A stretch of DNA of 64,000 bases from contig CAKZMQ010000011.1 of NCBI GenBank assembly GCA_937128795.1, positions 109,634 through 173,633 of the forward strand. The letters run 5' to 3'. A model generated the notes under the pieces. It ran no database searches. It was not told the DNA's origin and was given only the letters and a program-made list of their open reading frames with translations. The first letter of the stretch is position 1. Every line of letters starts with the position of its first letter. The DNA is from an uncultured Solirubrobacterales bacterium. Its GTDB lineage: Bacteria > Actinomycetota > Thermoleophilia > Solirubrobacterales > JACPNS01. Below, one piece after another: positions 8,760 through 17,134 of this stretch. Both the position numbers and the translations under genes were made by a program.

Positions 8760-9059
8760 ATGAGCGAAGAACGCCGCTTCACGACTGACAAAGCCCGCGA
8801 GATCGGCGAGCAGATCGGCATCGACTGGTCCACCAGCCCGTTCGACGTGGAGCAGTTCCGTGCCGGTTTGGACGTTGAGCTCGAGCACGGTCTGCACGAC
8901 CCGACCACCAACGTGACCTCCGACGATCCCGTGGTGACCGGCAAGATCGCGCTGGCGCATCTGAACGAGTTCGCGGACTACTACACGCGGCTCGAGAAGA
9001 TGGAAGCCGAGGCCGAGGAGTTCTGGGGCGAAGACCCTTCCGCGCCCGCCTCGTCGTGA
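8760..9059 (+). CDS. DUF5661 family small protein
   Basis: A 99-residue acidic, soluble protein. The core FDVEQFRAGLDVELEHGLHDPTTNV followed by DDPVVTGKIALAHLNEFADYYTRLE is the signature of DUF5661, a widespread family of unknown function. The conserved His and Glu residues (LEHG, AHLNEF) could bind a metal, but that is speculation. It is divergent from the heliorhodopsin gene with a 107-bp gap between starts, so the two may share a control region. Confidence 0.75.
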   Translation: MSEERRFTTDKAREIGEQIGIDWSTSPFDVEQFRAGLDVELEHGLHDPTTNVTSDDPVVTGKIALAHLNEFADYYTRLEKMEAEAEEFWGEDPSAPASS

Positions 9060-9102
9060 ACGAAACGGGCGCGAAGTTGGCCGAGTTCGTGGGTGGTCGC
9101 GG

Positions 9103-9498
9103 CTACGCCCTATCTGGAGACTTCGCGAGCTCGTAGATCACCACGACCGCGAGGATGAACATGCACAGCGTCCAGATCGGTGCGAGACCGATCGTAAGCA
9201 GGGCGCCAATTGCCGCCAAGCCTGCCGCGATGATGCCGATCACGCGACCGAATCCGCCGCCACTGAAGAGCGAAAACGCGGCAATCAGTTCGATAACGCC
9301 CAGCACGAGCACGACCCACCCGTAGGTGTTGAGGCTGGTGTCGATGAGGGTCACGTTTTCCGCGAAGAACTTCGAGTCTCCGATCGCGGCGATCCCGTAG
9401 ATGATGTTCAAAACACCCGCGATGAACAGCAGGGTGCCGGCGAAAATCCACCACCCTGTGACTCGATCCAAATTGTCCGTGCGTCCCGAATTCTCCAT
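9103..9498 (-). CDS. Four-helix integral membrane protein (DUF7144-like)
   Basis: A 131-residue protein with four predicted membrane helices (about 14-35, 58-80, 84-102 and 105-124) and little outside them. The opening GWWIFAGTLLFIAGVLNIIYGIAAI and the later TYGWVVLVLGVIELIAAFSLFSG pattern are typical of small actinobacterial membrane proteins annotated as DUF7144. No function is established. It appears to be a single-gene unit, convergent with the DUF5661 gene. Confidence 0.7.
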   Translation of the reverse strand: MENSGRTDNLDRVTGWWIFAGTLLFIAGVLNIIYGIAAIGDSKFFAENVTLIDTSLNTYGWVVLVLGVIELIAAFSLFSGGGFGRVIGIIAAGLAAIGALLTIGLAPIWTLCMFILAVVVIYELAKSPDRA

Positions 9499-9589
9499 CT
9501 ATCTCACAACTTCCTTTGCTGGTGGGTTGGTTGTTTTAGATGGTCGGCGCAGAGTCGAAGCTGCGGGCCAACCGACGTGCACTATCCCA

Positions 9590-10543
9590 TTAATCAGGTG
9601 CTTGCTGTCGCTTGCTGCCTGCAAGCACAGCTCTTGGCGATTCGGCAGAGTTCGCCCAGCTCGGCCTGCCCGGTGACGGCTCGACGATCGGAAAACCGGC
9701 GCGCAGAAACCTCAGCGGCGGCGGGCTGCCCCATTGGTTGATCGTCGTCGGGCTGTTCGGCCACTTGCGGGCGACGTAGTCACCCTGCGGCGGCATCACC
9801 GCCATGTCGGCACACAGCTCGATCATCGCGCCGTCGTGATCGTTGAAGTAGGTGAAGAGGTTGTTGCCGGGGCCGTGGCGGGACGGTCCCCAGATCAGTT
9901 TCTGGTCGCGCTGCTGCTTGAGGCGGTCGGCTATGCGGCCCATCTGATTGAGGTCTTCGACGGTCCACGCGTAGTGCGAGAACTCGGCCTTCGGTGCCAG
10001 CACTACTGCCATCCCGTGGTGGTCGGAATCGCAGTGCCACCAACTGGCGAACGGACCCATGCGGTCGCTGAAGCGCATGCCCAGGCCATCGGCGAGAAAC
10101 CTCTCCAGCGGTTTGGGCCGATTGCTCTTGACGGAAACGTGTTCAAACTTGATCGGGCGGTCGCCGGGCGGCGGAGCGGGCACGGTCTTCATTCCGGTGA
10201 AGAGCTTGAAGACGTGGCCGGAAGGGCTCTGTACTCGTAGTGCCCGGTCAATGCCCGGCTCGCCGTCGTACACACCGCCGAGCACGCGGCCACCCGCCTT
10301 TTCCAGACGCGATTTTGCGGATTCGAGTTCAGGCGCGTCCGCGACCTCCAAACCAATATGGTCGTATCCGCACTGCTCGCGGTCCTCGATCAACAGCAGT
10401 TCGTGGTGGCGCTCGTTGCATGTCAGGTACGAGACTCCGCCGACGCGCACCGTTTCGACGAGGCCGAGGATCTCCGTCTGAAACTCGACGGCGGCGTCCA
10501 GATCCGGCACGCGCATGCCCATATGTCCGATTCGGGTGACCAC
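9590..10543 (-). CDS. Type I extradiol ring-cleavage dioxygenase
   Basis: A two-domain VOC-fold dioxygenase of 317 residues, expected to open a catechol-type ring next to the two hydroxyls using Fe(II). The second domain has the iron ligands H135 (FEHVSV), H190 (EFSHYAW) and E242 (MIELCAD). The H175/H176 pair (DHHGMAVV) sits where the catalytic His of BphC lies. The last 40 residues are a proline-rich extension not needed for activity. It is the last gene of a four-gene run (12888-13889, 11368-12885, 10547-11371, then this one) with gaps of 3 bp or less, so an operon is very likely. The substrate is unknown. Confidence 0.82.
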   Translation of the reverse strand: MVTRIGHMGMRVPDLDAAVEFQTEILGLVETVRVGGVSYLTCNERHHELLLIEDREQCGYDHIGLEVADAPELESAKSRLEKAGGRVLGGVYDGEPGIDRALRVQSPSGHVFKLFTGMKTVPAPPPGDRPIKFEHVSVKSNRPKPLERFLADGLGMRFSDRMGPFASWWHCDSDHHGMAVVLAPKAEFSHYAWTVEDLNQMGRIADRLKQQRDQKLIWGPSRHGPGNNLFTYFNDHDGAMIELCADMAVMPPQGDYVARKWPNSPTTINQWGSPPPLRFLRAGFPIVEPSPGRPSWANSAESPRAVLAGSKRQQAPD

Positions 10544-10546
10544 TTG

Positions 10547-11371
10547 CTAACTGCCTTTCACTGGTGTTTGATCGTTGAAGAAGTTCTCGACGCTGCGCGG
10601 CAGGTGGCCCGTCAGCTCCTCGACGTCGCCTGTCGCCGAACCGTCCGCTCCGCTGGCGAAGTAGCGCGCCATGCGAATCGAGTGGTCGATCTCGAACGGC
10701 GATGCGCCTCGGCGTTTGAGCGCCATCCGAGCGATCCGCGGCGGAATGCTCACGTAGCGCACGCCGCGCACGCGCGCAACATCCGAGAACGTGACGCTCG
10801 CCGGCCCCGTGAGCTGCCAGGCGCCGTCGGGCGCATCGCCGTTCGCAAGCAACGCGGCCGCGCATTCGGCCACGTCGCGCGCGTCGACCATCGCGATCGG
10901 TCCGTTGCCCATCGGTGCCGGCATCACGCCGCCGATCAGCTGCATCCCGAGGAGGTTCTGCATCAGAAACGACGGCCGTAGGAATTGAAACTTGATGCCA
11001 CTGGCCTCGATCCGCTGTTCGCTGTACCAGTGCGTGATCGAGGTCGGAGATGCTCCGTTGGGGCCGAGCGACGGCGCGCCGCCGGAGACCTTGACGATCC
11101 GCTCAATGCCTGCAGCCTGCGCGGCTGCGAGTGCGTTGCGCTCCATCGCGTCCTGCTGCGGACCGTGCGGCGTCAGCAGGAAGAGCTGGCTTGCACCGTC
11201 CAGCGCCTGTTCGAGCGACGTCCGATCGAGCAGGTCGCCACCTGTTGTCTGGAGCGGCACGTTGCGTTCGCCGGGGGATCGCACGATCGCGCGCGCCGGG
11301 ATGCCGCGCTCGGCAAACAGCTGCGCCAGGTGGCTGCCGATCGTTCCCGTCGCTCCGAGCACAGCGATCAT
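10547..11371 (-). CDS. NmrA/SDR-type NAD(P)-binding protein
   Basis: A 274-residue atypical short-chain dehydrogenase of the NmrA/QOR2 group. The Rossmann fingerprint MIAVLGATGTIGSHLAQLF is at the extreme N-terminus. A downstream VKVSGG and a later HWYSEQRIEASG occupy the place of the catalytic region, but the classic YxxxK is not clear. I start at the ATG at 11371, which overlaps the upstream gene's stop by ATGA. The frame stays open further upstream, but that part runs antisense to a better frame. Within this catabolic operon it may reduce a quinone or carbonyl intermediate or act as a redox sensor. Confidence 0.78.
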   Translation of the reverse strand: MIAVLGATGTIGSHLAQLFAERGIPARAIVRSPGERNVPLQTTGGDLLDRTSLEQALDGASQLFLLTPHGPQQDAMERNALAAAQAAGIERIVKVSGGAPSLGPNGASPTSITHWYSEQRIEASGIKFQFLRPSFLMQNLLGMQLIGGVMPAPMGNGPIAMVDARDVAECAAALLANGDAPDGAWQLTGPASVTFSDVARVRGVRYVSIPPRIARMALKRRGASPFEIDHSIRMARYFASGADGSATGDVEELTGHLPRSVENFFNDQTPVKGS

Positions 11372-12885
11372 GCGGCAACGAGCTCCGTTGCCTCGACAGC
11401 CGATTGGTTCATCGAGCCGCCGAGCAGTTTCCGAAGTTTGCTCGCGGCCGCCGGGATGTCGTCGCTGTTGCCAATCGCGTAGACGAACTTGTCTGGCCGC
11501 AGCAGCGCCCACTCGCAGTCCTTCGAGCGCAGCCACTCGTTGACCGGGCTGACGACGCACGTCACGCCGTGCGCTCGCCACGCACTCGCAATCGCGGGGC
11601 TCGCCGCCACAACTGCCCAGCGGTTTCCCAGCTGCTCGTCGATCCGCTCAGGTTGCGGAAAGAGCGCTCCGACGCTGCGATTGAACGGCAGCCTCGCCGG
11701 CCGCTCCGCGAAGTCGCCGCGGCCGTAGGTTGGTAGCGGCTTCACCTGTTCGCGGATCAGTGAAAGCGCTCCCGAGCGGTTGAGCATGCCGAGCACGCCG
11801 TCCCGGACCTTTCCAACTGTCGGGTTCGCGGTCTGGACGATTCCGCCCCAGCGCACGGCGAGGTTCTGCATGCTCGTCACGTGCGGGCGCCGCTCGATCT
11901 CGTAGCTGTCAAGCAGGTTCTTCGGCGCGCCGCGCAACACAGCCTCGATCTTCCACGCAAGATTCTGAGCATCGCGCGCTCCGGAGGAGAATCCCTGGCC
12001 TGCGAACGGCGGCGTGAGGTGCGCGGAATCACCCGCCAGAAACACCCGACCGGCGCGCCAGCGCTCGGCACGACGAACGTGGAAGGTGTAGACGACCGCC
12101 CGCTCGAACTCGACCTGCTCATCGGTGATGAACGGCGCGGCTAGCTGGCGAATCCGAGACTCGCGTTCGAAATCAGCCGCGTCCTCGCCCGGATGCAGCA
12201 TCCACTCCCATCGGTGCCTACCGGGCGACATCGGCAGTGAGACGGTCGGCCTGCGCACATCGCCGATGAAGTGAGGATGCGGAATCTTTGCCAGCGGTTT
12301 GTCGAGCAGCCCATCGAGCACAAGCCAGCGCTGCGAATACGTCGAGCCGCCGAATGGGATCTGCAGCGACCGGCGCACGAAGCTGCGGCCGCCGTCGCAC
12401 GCAACCACGTACTGCGCGCGGATGCGTGTGGACCGCCCGCCGGTCGTCGGGCGAACGTAGACGTCGACGTGGTTCGCCGCCCGGTCGACCGTCTCCACAC
12501 GCGTGCCCCAGCGCAGATCCGTCTGGCCGCGCTCGGTAATCGCCGCAACCATCGTTCGCTCCATCGACGGCTGATGGATTGACACGAGTGGCGGATGGCC
12601 GAGATCGCCATTCGCAGGGCGAAGCACTTCGATCTTCTTGCCACGGTTGGTCACGAAGCTCACCGATTGCTGAACCTGCGCGTCCTTCAGGACCGCGGCG
12701 TCGAGGCCGACGGCCTGGAAGATCCGCAGCACCTCGTCGTCGATCACCGCAGCGCGAGGCAGCGAATACACCTCGTCGGCCTCGTCGACCGCGATCACGC
12801 TGACCCCGAGATCGGTGAGCAGCAGCGCAAGGAGTTGACCGACCGGTCCGAACCCGCAGATCATCACCTCGCAGTCCATCGCCAT
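11368..12885 (-). CDS. FAD-dependent aromatic hydroxylase, MhpA-like
   Basis: A 505-residue class A flavoprotein monooxygenase that would hydroxylate an aromatic ring to prepare it for cleavage. Motifs in order: the FAD-binding GFGPVGQLLALLL at the N-terminus, the DG motif (VVACDGGRSFVRRSL), and the GD motif RVFLAGDSAHLTPPFAGQG that contacts the FAD ribityl chain. The C-terminal thioredoxin-like region is typical of MhpA and PHHY enzymes. The stop overlaps the NmrA-like start by 4 bp, which implies translational coupling. With the extradiol dioxygenase and the FAA hydrolase it forms a logical hydroxylate-cleave-hydrolyse route. Confidence 0.85.
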   Translation of the reverse strand: MAMDCEVMICGFGPVGQLLALLLTDLGVSVIAVDEADEVYSLPRAAVIDDEVLRIFQAVGLDAAVLKDAQVQQSVSFVTNRGKKIEVLRPANGDLGHPPLVSIHQPSMERTMVAAITERGQTDLRWGTRVETVDRAANHVDVYVRPTTGGRSTRIRAQYVVACDGGRSFVRRSLQIPFGGSTYSQRWLVLDGLLDKPLAKIPHPHFIGDVRRPTVSLPMSPGRHRWEWMLHPGEDAADFERESRIRQLAAPFITDEQVEFERAVVYTFHVRRAERWRAGRVFLAGDSAHLTPPFAGQGFSSGARDAQNLAWKIEAVLRGAPKNLLDSYEIERRPHVTSMQNLAVRWGGIVQTANPTVGKVRDGVLGMLNRSGALSLIREQVKPLPTYGRGDFAERPARLPFNRSVGALFPQPERIDEQLGNRWAVVAASPAIASAWRAHGVTCVVSPVNEWLRSKDCEWALLRPDKFVYAIGNSDDIPAAASKLRKLLGGSMNQSAVEATELVAA

Positions 12886-12887
12886 CG

Positions 12888-13889
12888 TCAGGCGATCGCG
12901 GTAGTGGGAACGGCGGTGTCGCTGAGCTTGTTGGTGAGCGTTCCGATGCGGTCGATTTCGAGCTCGATGGTCTGCCCCGGTTTGATCCAGCGGTCTAGTT
13001 CGAGGCCGCAGCAGCCCGGCATCGTGCCAGTAGAGAACACGTCGCCCGCGTCGAGCCGCTCGCCCTTTGAGACGAAGGCGAGCATCTCGCCAACATCATG
13101 CGCGGGGTCCTTGGTGGCGCCCTCGGCCCAGACCTCGCCGTCCACCCGAACGCGGCCGGTCGCCTCTTTCCAGTCGCCGAACTCGTCGGCGGTGACCACA
13201 TCCGAGCCAAGCGAGTTGGCAAACGTCTTGGACTTGACGACGGGGCCGAAGATGTTGCGGCGGTAGTCGTCCGCCTGCACATCGCGCGCGCTCCAGTCGT
13301 TGAGGATCATCCAACCGCCGATCGCGTCGACTGCCTCTTCGGGCGTGGCGTCGACCAGTGGCGCGCGCAGTACGAAGGCGAGTTCGAGCTCGAAGTCGAG
13401 CGCCTTCGTGTGCGAAGGCCACCACATGTCCTGGCCGTCGGCGAGCACCATCGTGTGATTTGCGACGTAGAAGGTCGGCGCCTCCCAGAAGCGTTCATTG
13501 GGCTTGAACTTGGGGAAGGTCTTGCCGGTTTTCTCGAAGAGGCTGACTGCCCTCCAAGCCGGCTTCGGGAAGAAATTCTTCACGAGCATGCGGGCCGAGG
13601 CGATCACGTGATCTTCCCAGAGCATGAAGGCGCGCATCGAGCGGGGTGTGAATGGGAGACCGGCTGGAGCTGGGTCCGCAGTGAGAGCGGGGTCGTCCTT
13701 CGCGGCCTCGGCGGCTGCGCGCGCGGTGGCGATGGCTGGGTCGCCGAGTTTCAGCAGCTCGAGAACGTCGGTCTCGGCGGCTCGGACAAGGTCTTCGTCA
13801 CTTTTGTTTTTGCGCAGTGCGGCGGCGATGTCGATCCACTTGCCATCGACCTCACCGACCACGCCTTGCGCTGTTTTTCGTAGTCGCAT
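12888..13889 (-). CDS. Fumarylacetoacetate hydrolase family protein
   Basis: A 333-residue protein of the FAH superfamily, probably cleaving a carbon-carbon bond in a ring-fission product. The C-terminal catalytic domain shows LDFELELAFVL (metal-binding E-x-E), the GWMILNDWSARD segment, and GDVFSTGTMPGCCG followed by LDRWIKPGQTIELEIDRIG near the end. This is the usual order in the family. It is the first gene of the aromatic-degradation run and ends 3 bp before the FAD hydroxylase start. Its own start is 38 bp from the divergent P450 start, so one short region must hold both promoters. Confidence 0.85.
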   Translation of the reverse strand: MRLRKTAQGVVGEVDGKWIDIAAALRKNKSDEDLVRAAETDVLELLKLGDPAIATARAAAEAAKDDPALTADPAPAGLPFTPRSMRAFMLWEDHVIASARMLVKNFFPKPAWRAVSLFEKTGKTFPKFKPNERFWEAPTFYVANHTMVLADGQDMWWPSHTKALDFELELAFVLRAPLVDATPEEAVDAIGGWMILNDWSARDVQADDYRRNIFGPVVKSKTFANSLGSDVVTADEFGDWKEATGRVRVDGEVWAEGATKDPAHDVGEMLAFVSKGERLDAGDVFSTGTMPGCCGLELDRWIKPGQTIELEIDRIGTLTNKLSDTAVPTTAIA

Positions 13890-13927
13890 TGCGCCACCGT
13901 ATCACGTAACTGATAAGTTTGTCAATT

Positions 13928-15112
13928 ATGACGGCTCTATCGACTATCGACGCCCCCGTCCTGGATCTCGATCTCTACGACGACGCCGTCCTGCGTGACT
14001 CCCGTGAAGCGTTCGCGCGAATTCGCGATGCTGGCCCGGCGGTGTGGCTGCCGCGCCACAAGCTGTTCGCGATTGGGCGATTTGCGGACGTCCGCGCAGT
14101 TCTTCGTAACGACGAGGTTTTCCGAAGCGGAGCCGGCGTCGCCGCCAACCCGCTCACGAATCGGCTGGGGAAAGACACGACCCTCTTCAGCGACGGCGAT
14201 ACCCACGACCGTCGCCGCCGCGTCCTGATGCAGTCTTTGAGTGGTAAAGCACTCGGGCCGACTGAGCCGCAGATAAACGAGCAGGCGCGAAAGGTCGTCG
14301 ATCAACTCGCGACGGGACAGCCCTTCGAGGCCACGAAGGATTTCTCAAGCCACCTGCCGTTGTCCGTGGTCGCAACTCTCGTGGGGCTTGAGGAGGAACC
14401 GGACCGACTGTTGCGCTGGGCGGCGTCGACGTTTGACGTACTCGGGCCGGTGAACAAGCGTGGACGAATCGGTGCCCGCCGGTCGCTCGGCTTGTTGATC
14501 TACTCCAAGCTGTTGCGCGCAAGCAGCGTGCGACCGGGAAGTTGGGCGGCGTCCGTTTTCGAGGCTCGCGACCGTGGCGACGTCTCCACTGCCGAGGCGC
14601 GCTCGCTGATCATTGACTTCGTCGCGCCGGCACTCGACACGACGATCCTGGCGACGACCCACCTCTTGTGGATACTGGCCAACCACCACAGTGCGTGGGA
14701 GCAGATCAAGGCCGATCCCGAACTTGTTTCGCGCGCCGTCGTCGAGAACGTACGAATCGCTTCCCCGATTCGCGGATTCACTCGATCGGTTGCCGAGGAC
14801 ACGGCGGTTGATGGTGTTGAACTGCCACGCGGCTCTCGCGTCGTGCTGCTGTTCGGCGCAGCAAATCTCGATGAGTCGGCCTTCCCGGAGCCCGAGGAGT
14901 TCAAACTCGACCGACCGACCACTGTGCAGCTCGGATGGGGCCACGGCCCGCACACCTGCGTCGGGTTGCACCTGGCGAAGCTTGAGATGAATGCGCTGGT
15001 GCGGGCGATGATCCCGCAGGTCGGTGCGGTCGAAGCCGGGCCACCCGAACGTCTGCTCAACAACACACTTCAAGGCATCAGCAGGCTTCCGGCGAGATTC
15101 GTACCTTGTTGA
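13928..15112 (+). CDS. Cytochrome P450 with altered I-helix
   Basis: A soluble bacterial P450 of 394 residues from the ATG at 13928 (a TTG at 13919 is also in frame). The heme-thiolate loop is GWGHGPHTCVGLHLA with C344, and the K-helix ExxR is ENVR. The I-helix reads FVAPALDTTI, with D237-T238-T239, where most P450s have AG-x-(D/E)-T. The Gly and the small-residue kink are replaced. The acid-Thr pair is kept, so oxygen activation is still plausible. The gene is divergent from the aromatic-degradation operon and 8 bp upstream of a TetR gene, so these are probably one regulatory unit. Confidence 0.87.
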   Translation: MTALSTIDAPVLDLDLYDDAVLRDSREAFARIRDAGPAVWLPRHKLFAIGRFADVRAVLRNDEVFRSGAGVAANPLTNRLGKDTTLFSDGDTHDRRRRVLMQSLSGKALGPTEPQINEQARKVVDQLATGQPFEATKDFSSHLPLSVVATLVGLEEEPDRLLRWAASTFDVLGPVNKRGRIGARRSLGLLIYSKLLRASSVRPGSWAASVFEARDRGDVSTAEARSLIIDFVAPALDTTILATTHLLWILANHHSAWEQIKADPELVSRAVVENVRIASPIRGFTRSVAEDTAVDGVELPRGSRVVLLFGAANLDESAFPEPEEFKLDRPTTVQLGWGHGPHTCVGLHLAKLEMNALVRAMIPQVGAVEAGPPERLLNNTLQGISRLPARFVPC

Positions 15113-15120
15113 GAGCACCC

Positions 15121-15777
15121 ATGGACTCCGCCGCCACGGAACAGCCCCAAAGCAGGAACGCCCGTCGCCGCGAGCAGACGCGCGCAAAGCTGATCGATGC
15201 CGCCAAGGTGCTGTTTGCGCGACAAGGTGTAGAGCGCACGCGGATCAACGAGATCACCGAGTCGGCGGACGTCGGCTTCGGATCGTTCTACAACCATTTC
15301 GAGAGCAAAGAGGCGATCGTCGACGCCGTCCTGAGTGAGACTGCTGCCGATCACGCGATGGCGATCGTTTCCGCCACTGGCGAGGTTGAGGATCCCGCCG
15401 AGGTCATCTCAGTAGCCCACCGACACTTCGTTCGCCTGGCGATCGCTGACCCGCAGTTGGCGGCTCTAGCCGTCGAGCTCGTCTTCTCGAACCAAGCGAT
15501 CGTCGACTCACTCCGCCCCTTTGCCCGTGAGGACTTGAAGCGCGCGGCCGATGCGGGCAGGCTCGATATTCCTGATTTGGAGGTGGCACTGCATGCCACC
15601 GGTGGGGCGCTTCAGGGGACGATTCGTGGCGTGCTGGAAGGCGACCTCGGAGTTGATGCCGACATCGCTCACGCGGCGCTCGTGCTGCGGATGCTCGGAC
15701 TGTCGCCGACGGAGGCCGACGAGATTGCGCGCCGGCCGTTTCCGGAGACGTCGCTCGGCGCCGGTGCTGGGACCTAA
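15121..15777 (+). CDS. TetR family regulator after P450
   Basis: A 218-residue regulator. The HTH is clear: RAKLIDAAKVLFARQGVERTRINEITESADVGFGSFYNHFESKEAIVDAVL is the canonical TetR N-terminus (shown here as key parts only). The ATG at 15121 lies 8 bp after the P450 stop. A TTG at 15106 would overlap that stop. Its position suggests control of the P450 gene and perhaps of the divergent catabolic operon. The remaining helices form a ligand pocket with no recognisable specificity. Confidence 0.85.
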   Translation: MDSAATEQPQSRNARRREQTRAKLIDAAKVLFARQGVERTRINEITESADVGFGSFYNHFESKEAIVDAVLSETAADHAMAIVSATGEVEDPAEVISVAHRHFVRLAIADPQLAALAVELVFSNQAIVDSLRPFAREDLKRAADAGRLDIPDLEVALHATGGALQGTIRGVLEGDLGVDADIAHAALVLRMLGLSPTEADEIARRPFPETSLGAGAGT

Positions 15778-16124
15778 GCCTTCTTGACCACGCTCGACTT
15801 GAGCTGCATCGGCCCGAATCCGTCGACCTTGCAGTCGATGTCGTGATCGCCGACGCCGTTGACAAGGCGGATGTTGCGCACTTTGGTGCCGCGCTTGATC
15901 GGGCCACCGGCACCTTTGACTTTTAGGTCTTTGATGACGGTCACGGTGTCGCCGTCGGTGAGGGGGGCGCCGGAGGCGTCTTTGATGACTGCGGCTTCGG
16001 CGGCTTCCGCAGCGGCTGCTTCGGGGGACCATTCGTGGGCGCACATTGAGCAGACTTGGAGGTCGTTTACGGCGTAGGTGTACTCGCTGGCGCAGGCGGG
16101 GCAAGAAGGAGGTATTTCGGTCAT
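15774..16124 (-). CDS. yjdM: YjdM/PhnA-type zinc-ribbon protein
   Basis: A 116-residue protein of the YjdM (formerly PhnA) family. The N-terminal zinc ribbon uses C8, C11, C25 and C28 (CPAC...CSMC). The C-terminal SH3-like barrel shows GDTVTVIKDLKVKGAGGPIKRGTKVRNIRLV and ends DGFGPMQLKSSVVKK. An alanine-rich linker is longer than usual. Despite the old name, the family is not clearly involved in phosphonate use. It converges on the TetR gene with a 4-bp overlap of stops. Confidence 0.88.
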   Translation of the reverse strand: MTEIPPSCPACASEYTYAVNDLQVCSMCAHEWSPEAAAAEAAEAAVIKDASGAPLTDGDTVTVIKDLKVKGAGGPIKRGTKVRNIRLVNGVGDHDIDCKVDGFGPMQLKSSVVKKA

Positions 16125-16339
16125 GCCCGCAGACTAGTTGCCATTAGGTGATCAGCACGATAATCAGCGGGCGGTTGAGATGGAATGCAATGGATTCGCC
16201 GAACGGGCTTCGCCTGGATCTGGGACGCCCCAAAAAGTGATGATCGCGGGTAATCTGGAATCGCTCATTTGGCCGGCAGCTGACATCACGCCGGCCACGA
16301 TCAAAGTCTGACAATTGGGGGTTCGGCCAATAGGACTGC

Positions 16340-17055
16340 TCGGCTAGGGAAAAAAATACGTGTTCCGAATGTGCAACAAAGTTCACACGAAACGCCAAGT
16401 TCTGTCCGTCTTGCGGGCATGCGATTCCTCCGGGGTCCGCAGCCATGGATGCCTCTGTAGTCTCGGATCGTGAAGTCAATTTCAAGTCCCGGCGGCGTTT
16501 GAAAATCGGATTAGTCTCGTTGGCCTCAGTTCTGGCGCTAGGCGCGCTTGGGACGGATGCGTTCTAAAGGTTCAACACGACAACGAGGTCAAACGCGAAC
16601 GCGCAGCTGCCGCGGCCGAAAAGAAGCGCAACGCCGCCGCATTGGCGGATGCAAAAGCAGCGTACGAAGAATGCATGGATGAAACCGAGGACATGCTCGT
16701 CTTGCTTGGTGAGGTCAATGGCCGGCTCGATGTCGGCATGAACTACCGGGACTACAGCGACCTCATTTCGGATCTCAATGTCGAATGCCGAGGCCTAGAT
16801 ACTTCTGATCTCGACCGCGACTGTTTGACAAACGTTGCCGTGCCGTCGGAAGAAGCAGTCAGCAAATACGTAGAAGCCGCCCGAGAATGGAGCGACTTCC
16901 TCGACGACCTTTACTGCGAGACCGAAGACATTGACCTTCAGAGCTACTGGTCCGACGCTTCCGACAGCGTCGAAGAAGCTTCGTCCGGCCGCGATTCGAT
17001 TTCTCCGGAATCAATGATCGAGATTGACGATCCTGAAACGACTTCGGACTTTTAG
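16340..17055 (+). pseudogene. Frameshifted zinc-ribbon membrane protein
   Basis: One frame from about 16340 reads CSECATKFTRNAKFCPSCGHA (a double CxxC ribbon) and then a membrane helix ending LALGALGTDAF, before a TAA at 16565. The next frame is open from about 16555 to 17055 and codes for KVQHDNEVKRERAAAAEKKR and a 140-residue acidic domain. Together they make the familiar ribbon-helix-coiled-coil architecture, split by a one-base deletion. No ATG, GTG or TTG opens the first frame. GGGAAAAAAATACG at 16347-16360 looks like a ribosome site plus ATG that has lost its G. Two lesions suggest decay rather than programmed frameshifting. A sequencing error is possible. Confidence 0.6.
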
Positions 17056-17134
17056 CCGGCCGTGGAAGCGCGCCAGCGAAAGCGTAGAACGCCGACACGG
17101 ATTCGAGGAATCATTCAAGTCTGGCGAGCGAATC

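Noticed and set aside
10547..11581. Longer N-terminus for the NmrA-like protein
   Set aside because: The extra 70 residues overlap the FAD hydroxylase frame. The Rossmann motif begins exactly at the ATG at 11371.
16144..16485. A 113-codon gene on the minus strand
   Set aside because: It is antisense to the zinc-ribbon segment, whose CxxC spacing is much stronger evidence.
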